Source: CAYSLZ01 sp964468355
GTDB lineage: Bacteria > Patescibacteriota > Microgenomatia > UBA12405 > JAHJSD01
Assembly: GCA_964468355.1 (NCBI GenBank)
Contig: CAYXSV010000001.1
Coordinates: forward strand, 1 to 5,000
DNA: 5,000 nucleotides
Direction: 5' to 3'
In this document: positions 4,614 to 5,000 of the stretch, piece after piece
Position numbering within the stretch: position 1 is the first letter of the stretch
Layout of the letters: the number at the start of each line of letters is the position of its first letter
Translations under genes and position numbers: made by a program
The notes under the pieces: generated by a model
The model's database searches: none
Told to the model about the DNA's origin: nothing
The model's input: the letters and a program-made list of their open reading frames with translations, nothing else

Positions 4614-4615
4614 AT
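4568..4615 (-). repeat. direct repeat: tRNA-Gly 5' part, copy 1
   Basis: This 48-nt segment, from two bases upstream of the tRNA to the end of the anticodon stem, equals 4892-4900 joined to 4962-5000 once the hairpin insertion in the second copy is removed. The copies flank the GIY-YIG gene. The match may extend beyond the right edge of the window. Confidence 0.9.
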
Positions 4616-4873
4616 ATTTGTTAAATAGCTATCAAGTCTTCTTTTAATGTACCCTCGTCCAAAGCCTGTTTTTAGTTGTTTCTCACGTCTAATTGCATCT
4701 GTCTTATTTAAACAAGCTTCGTAATAAATTAACTTAATTTTATCATATTTTTTGGTTGTTCTGACTTCTCCATTGTTATGTCTCTTTAGTCGTTTCTTTA
4801 AATTTCGGCAATAACCAATATAAAAGAGTTGTTTTCCATTAAAACTACATTCTATGACGTATACATAAAACAT
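4604..4873 (-). CDS. small single-domain GIY-YIG nuclease, tRNA-Gly cassette
   Basis: An 89-residue GIY-YIG domain protein. Motifs: FYVYVIE with the GIY tyrosine (Y5), YIG (18-20), catalytic arginine in KRLKRHNNG (R28, then N33), and catalytic glutamate in AIRREKQLKTG (E64). It is a single domain of normal length for URI/UPF0213-like proteins, and too diverged from the 2807-3058 protein to be a recent duplicate. The ATG at 4873 has only AAGGAG about 20 nt upstream (4899-4894), too far for a good ribosome site; that AAGGAG belongs to the copied anticodon stem. The last codons (Met-Arg-Glu-stop) are read from the first bases of tRNA-Gly, so the C-terminus is formed by the tRNA copy. It lies between two copies of the tRNA-Gly 5' part, as in the Gln cassette. 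The inferred role is cleavage of a tRNA target during mobility. Confidence 0.9.
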   Translation of the reverse strand: MFYVYVIECSFNGKQLFYIGYCRNLKKRLKRHNNGEVRTTKKYDKIKLIYYEACLNKTDAIRREKQLKTGFGRGYIKRRLDSYLTNMRE

Positions 4874-4891
4874 ATTCGTTTAGTTACTGAT

Positions 4892-5000
4892 TTCTCCTTG
4901 CCCGCCAAAAGCTACGCATTTAGGCGGGTCCGCCACAATGCCCTTTGGGCTTTAGGCGCGAGAAGGGAGACGCTCTAAACCAGCTGAGCTACTCCCGCAT
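4892..5000 (-). pseudogene. tRNA-Gly 5'-part relic split by a hairpin, cut by the window edge
   Basis: 4892-4900 and 4962-5000 together match 4568-4615 without a mismatch (48 nt). An insertion of about 61 nt (4901-4961) breaks it inside the anticodon loop. No 3' half follows, so it should not make a tRNA. The right edge cuts it two bases upstream of tRNA position 1. Confidence 0.88.
4901..4961. repeat. GC-rich double-hairpin insertion in the Gly relic
   Basis: First hairpin: CCCGCC (4901-4906) with GGCGGG (4923-4928), with extra GC/GC pairing around TAC. Second hairpin: CGCC (4931-4934) with GGCG (4955-4958), enclosing GCCC-TTT-GGGC (4940-4950). The CCCGCC/GGCGGG ends match those of the insertion in the tRNA-Gln relic. 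Confidence 0.75.

Noticed and set aside
4134..4628. Open frames over the tRNA cluster, some with protein-like strings such as FEPARP or SNRRP
   Set aside because: These are the well-known spurious translations of antisense tRNA genes; cloverleaf folds account for the sequence.
3086..4961. The GC-rich hairpins as a CRISPR array
   Set aside because: There are no regularly spaced identical repeats and no cas genes; the hairpins are single insertions in tRNA copies.
1..5000. Alternative genetic code with UGA as a sense codon, since no called gene ends in TGA
   Set aside because: Five stop codons are too few to judge, and no gene needs an in-frame UGA to be complete.

Overview
The window looks like chromosomal DNA of an AT-rich bacterium, most likely a member of the Candidate Phyla Radiation (Patescibacteria, perhaps Microgenomates-like). 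The reasons are a DRG-type GTPase with a TGS domain (a family of archaea, eukaryotes and CPR bacteria), bacterial -35/-10 promoters in front of tRNA genes, short single-domain nucleases, and many GC-rich palindromic repeats in an AT-rich background. The lineage is an inference from gene content; no rRNA gene is present.

Layout: 2-1051 (+) is a DRG-family GTPase cut by the left edge. 1052-1152 is a GC-rich tract in which GTAC recurs about every 17 nt, lying between convergent genes. 1153-1236 (-) is tRNA-Leu(UAA), with a near-consensus promoter at 1246-1274. 1450-2265 (+) is an endonuclease/exonuclease/phosphatase-family enzyme with its own extended -10 promoter. 2266-2726 holds no intact gene, only a decayed coding remnant that may be the tail of a serine recombinase. 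From 2727 to the right edge all genes are on the minus strand: read in that direction, tRNA-Gly(UCC), tRNA-His(GUG), tRNA-Val(UAC), tRNA-Leu(GAG), a membrane-anchored SNase-type nuclease, a nested palindromic repeat, tRNA-Pro(UGG), and tRNA-Gln(UUG).

The most striking structure is in this tRNA region. Two small, diverged GIY-YIG nuclease genes (2807-3058 and 4604-4873) each lie directly upstream of, and on the same strand as, an intact tRNA gene (Gln and Gly). On the other side of each nuclease gene is a second copy of the 5' part of the same tRNA, from just upstream of nucleotide 1 to the anticodon arm. Each cassette is therefore bounded by direct repeats of a tRNA 5' half, as if a roughly 300-bp element had entered the anticodon arm and supplied a new 5' half. 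A third such 5'-half relic sits beside tRNA-Leu(GAG) without a nuclease. All three relics are broken by a GC-rich hairpin insertion (41, 41 and about 61 nt). The window thus suggests a minimal tRNA-targeting GIY-YIG mobile element together with palindromic repeats that settle in its redundant tRNA copies.

The tRNA-Gln cassette is probably read from the tRNA-Pro promoter (3249-3277) as one transcript: Pro, relic, nuclease, Gln. In the Gly cassette the nuclease stop codon lies inside the tRNA, so mRNA and tRNA cannot both be made intact from one transcript molecule.
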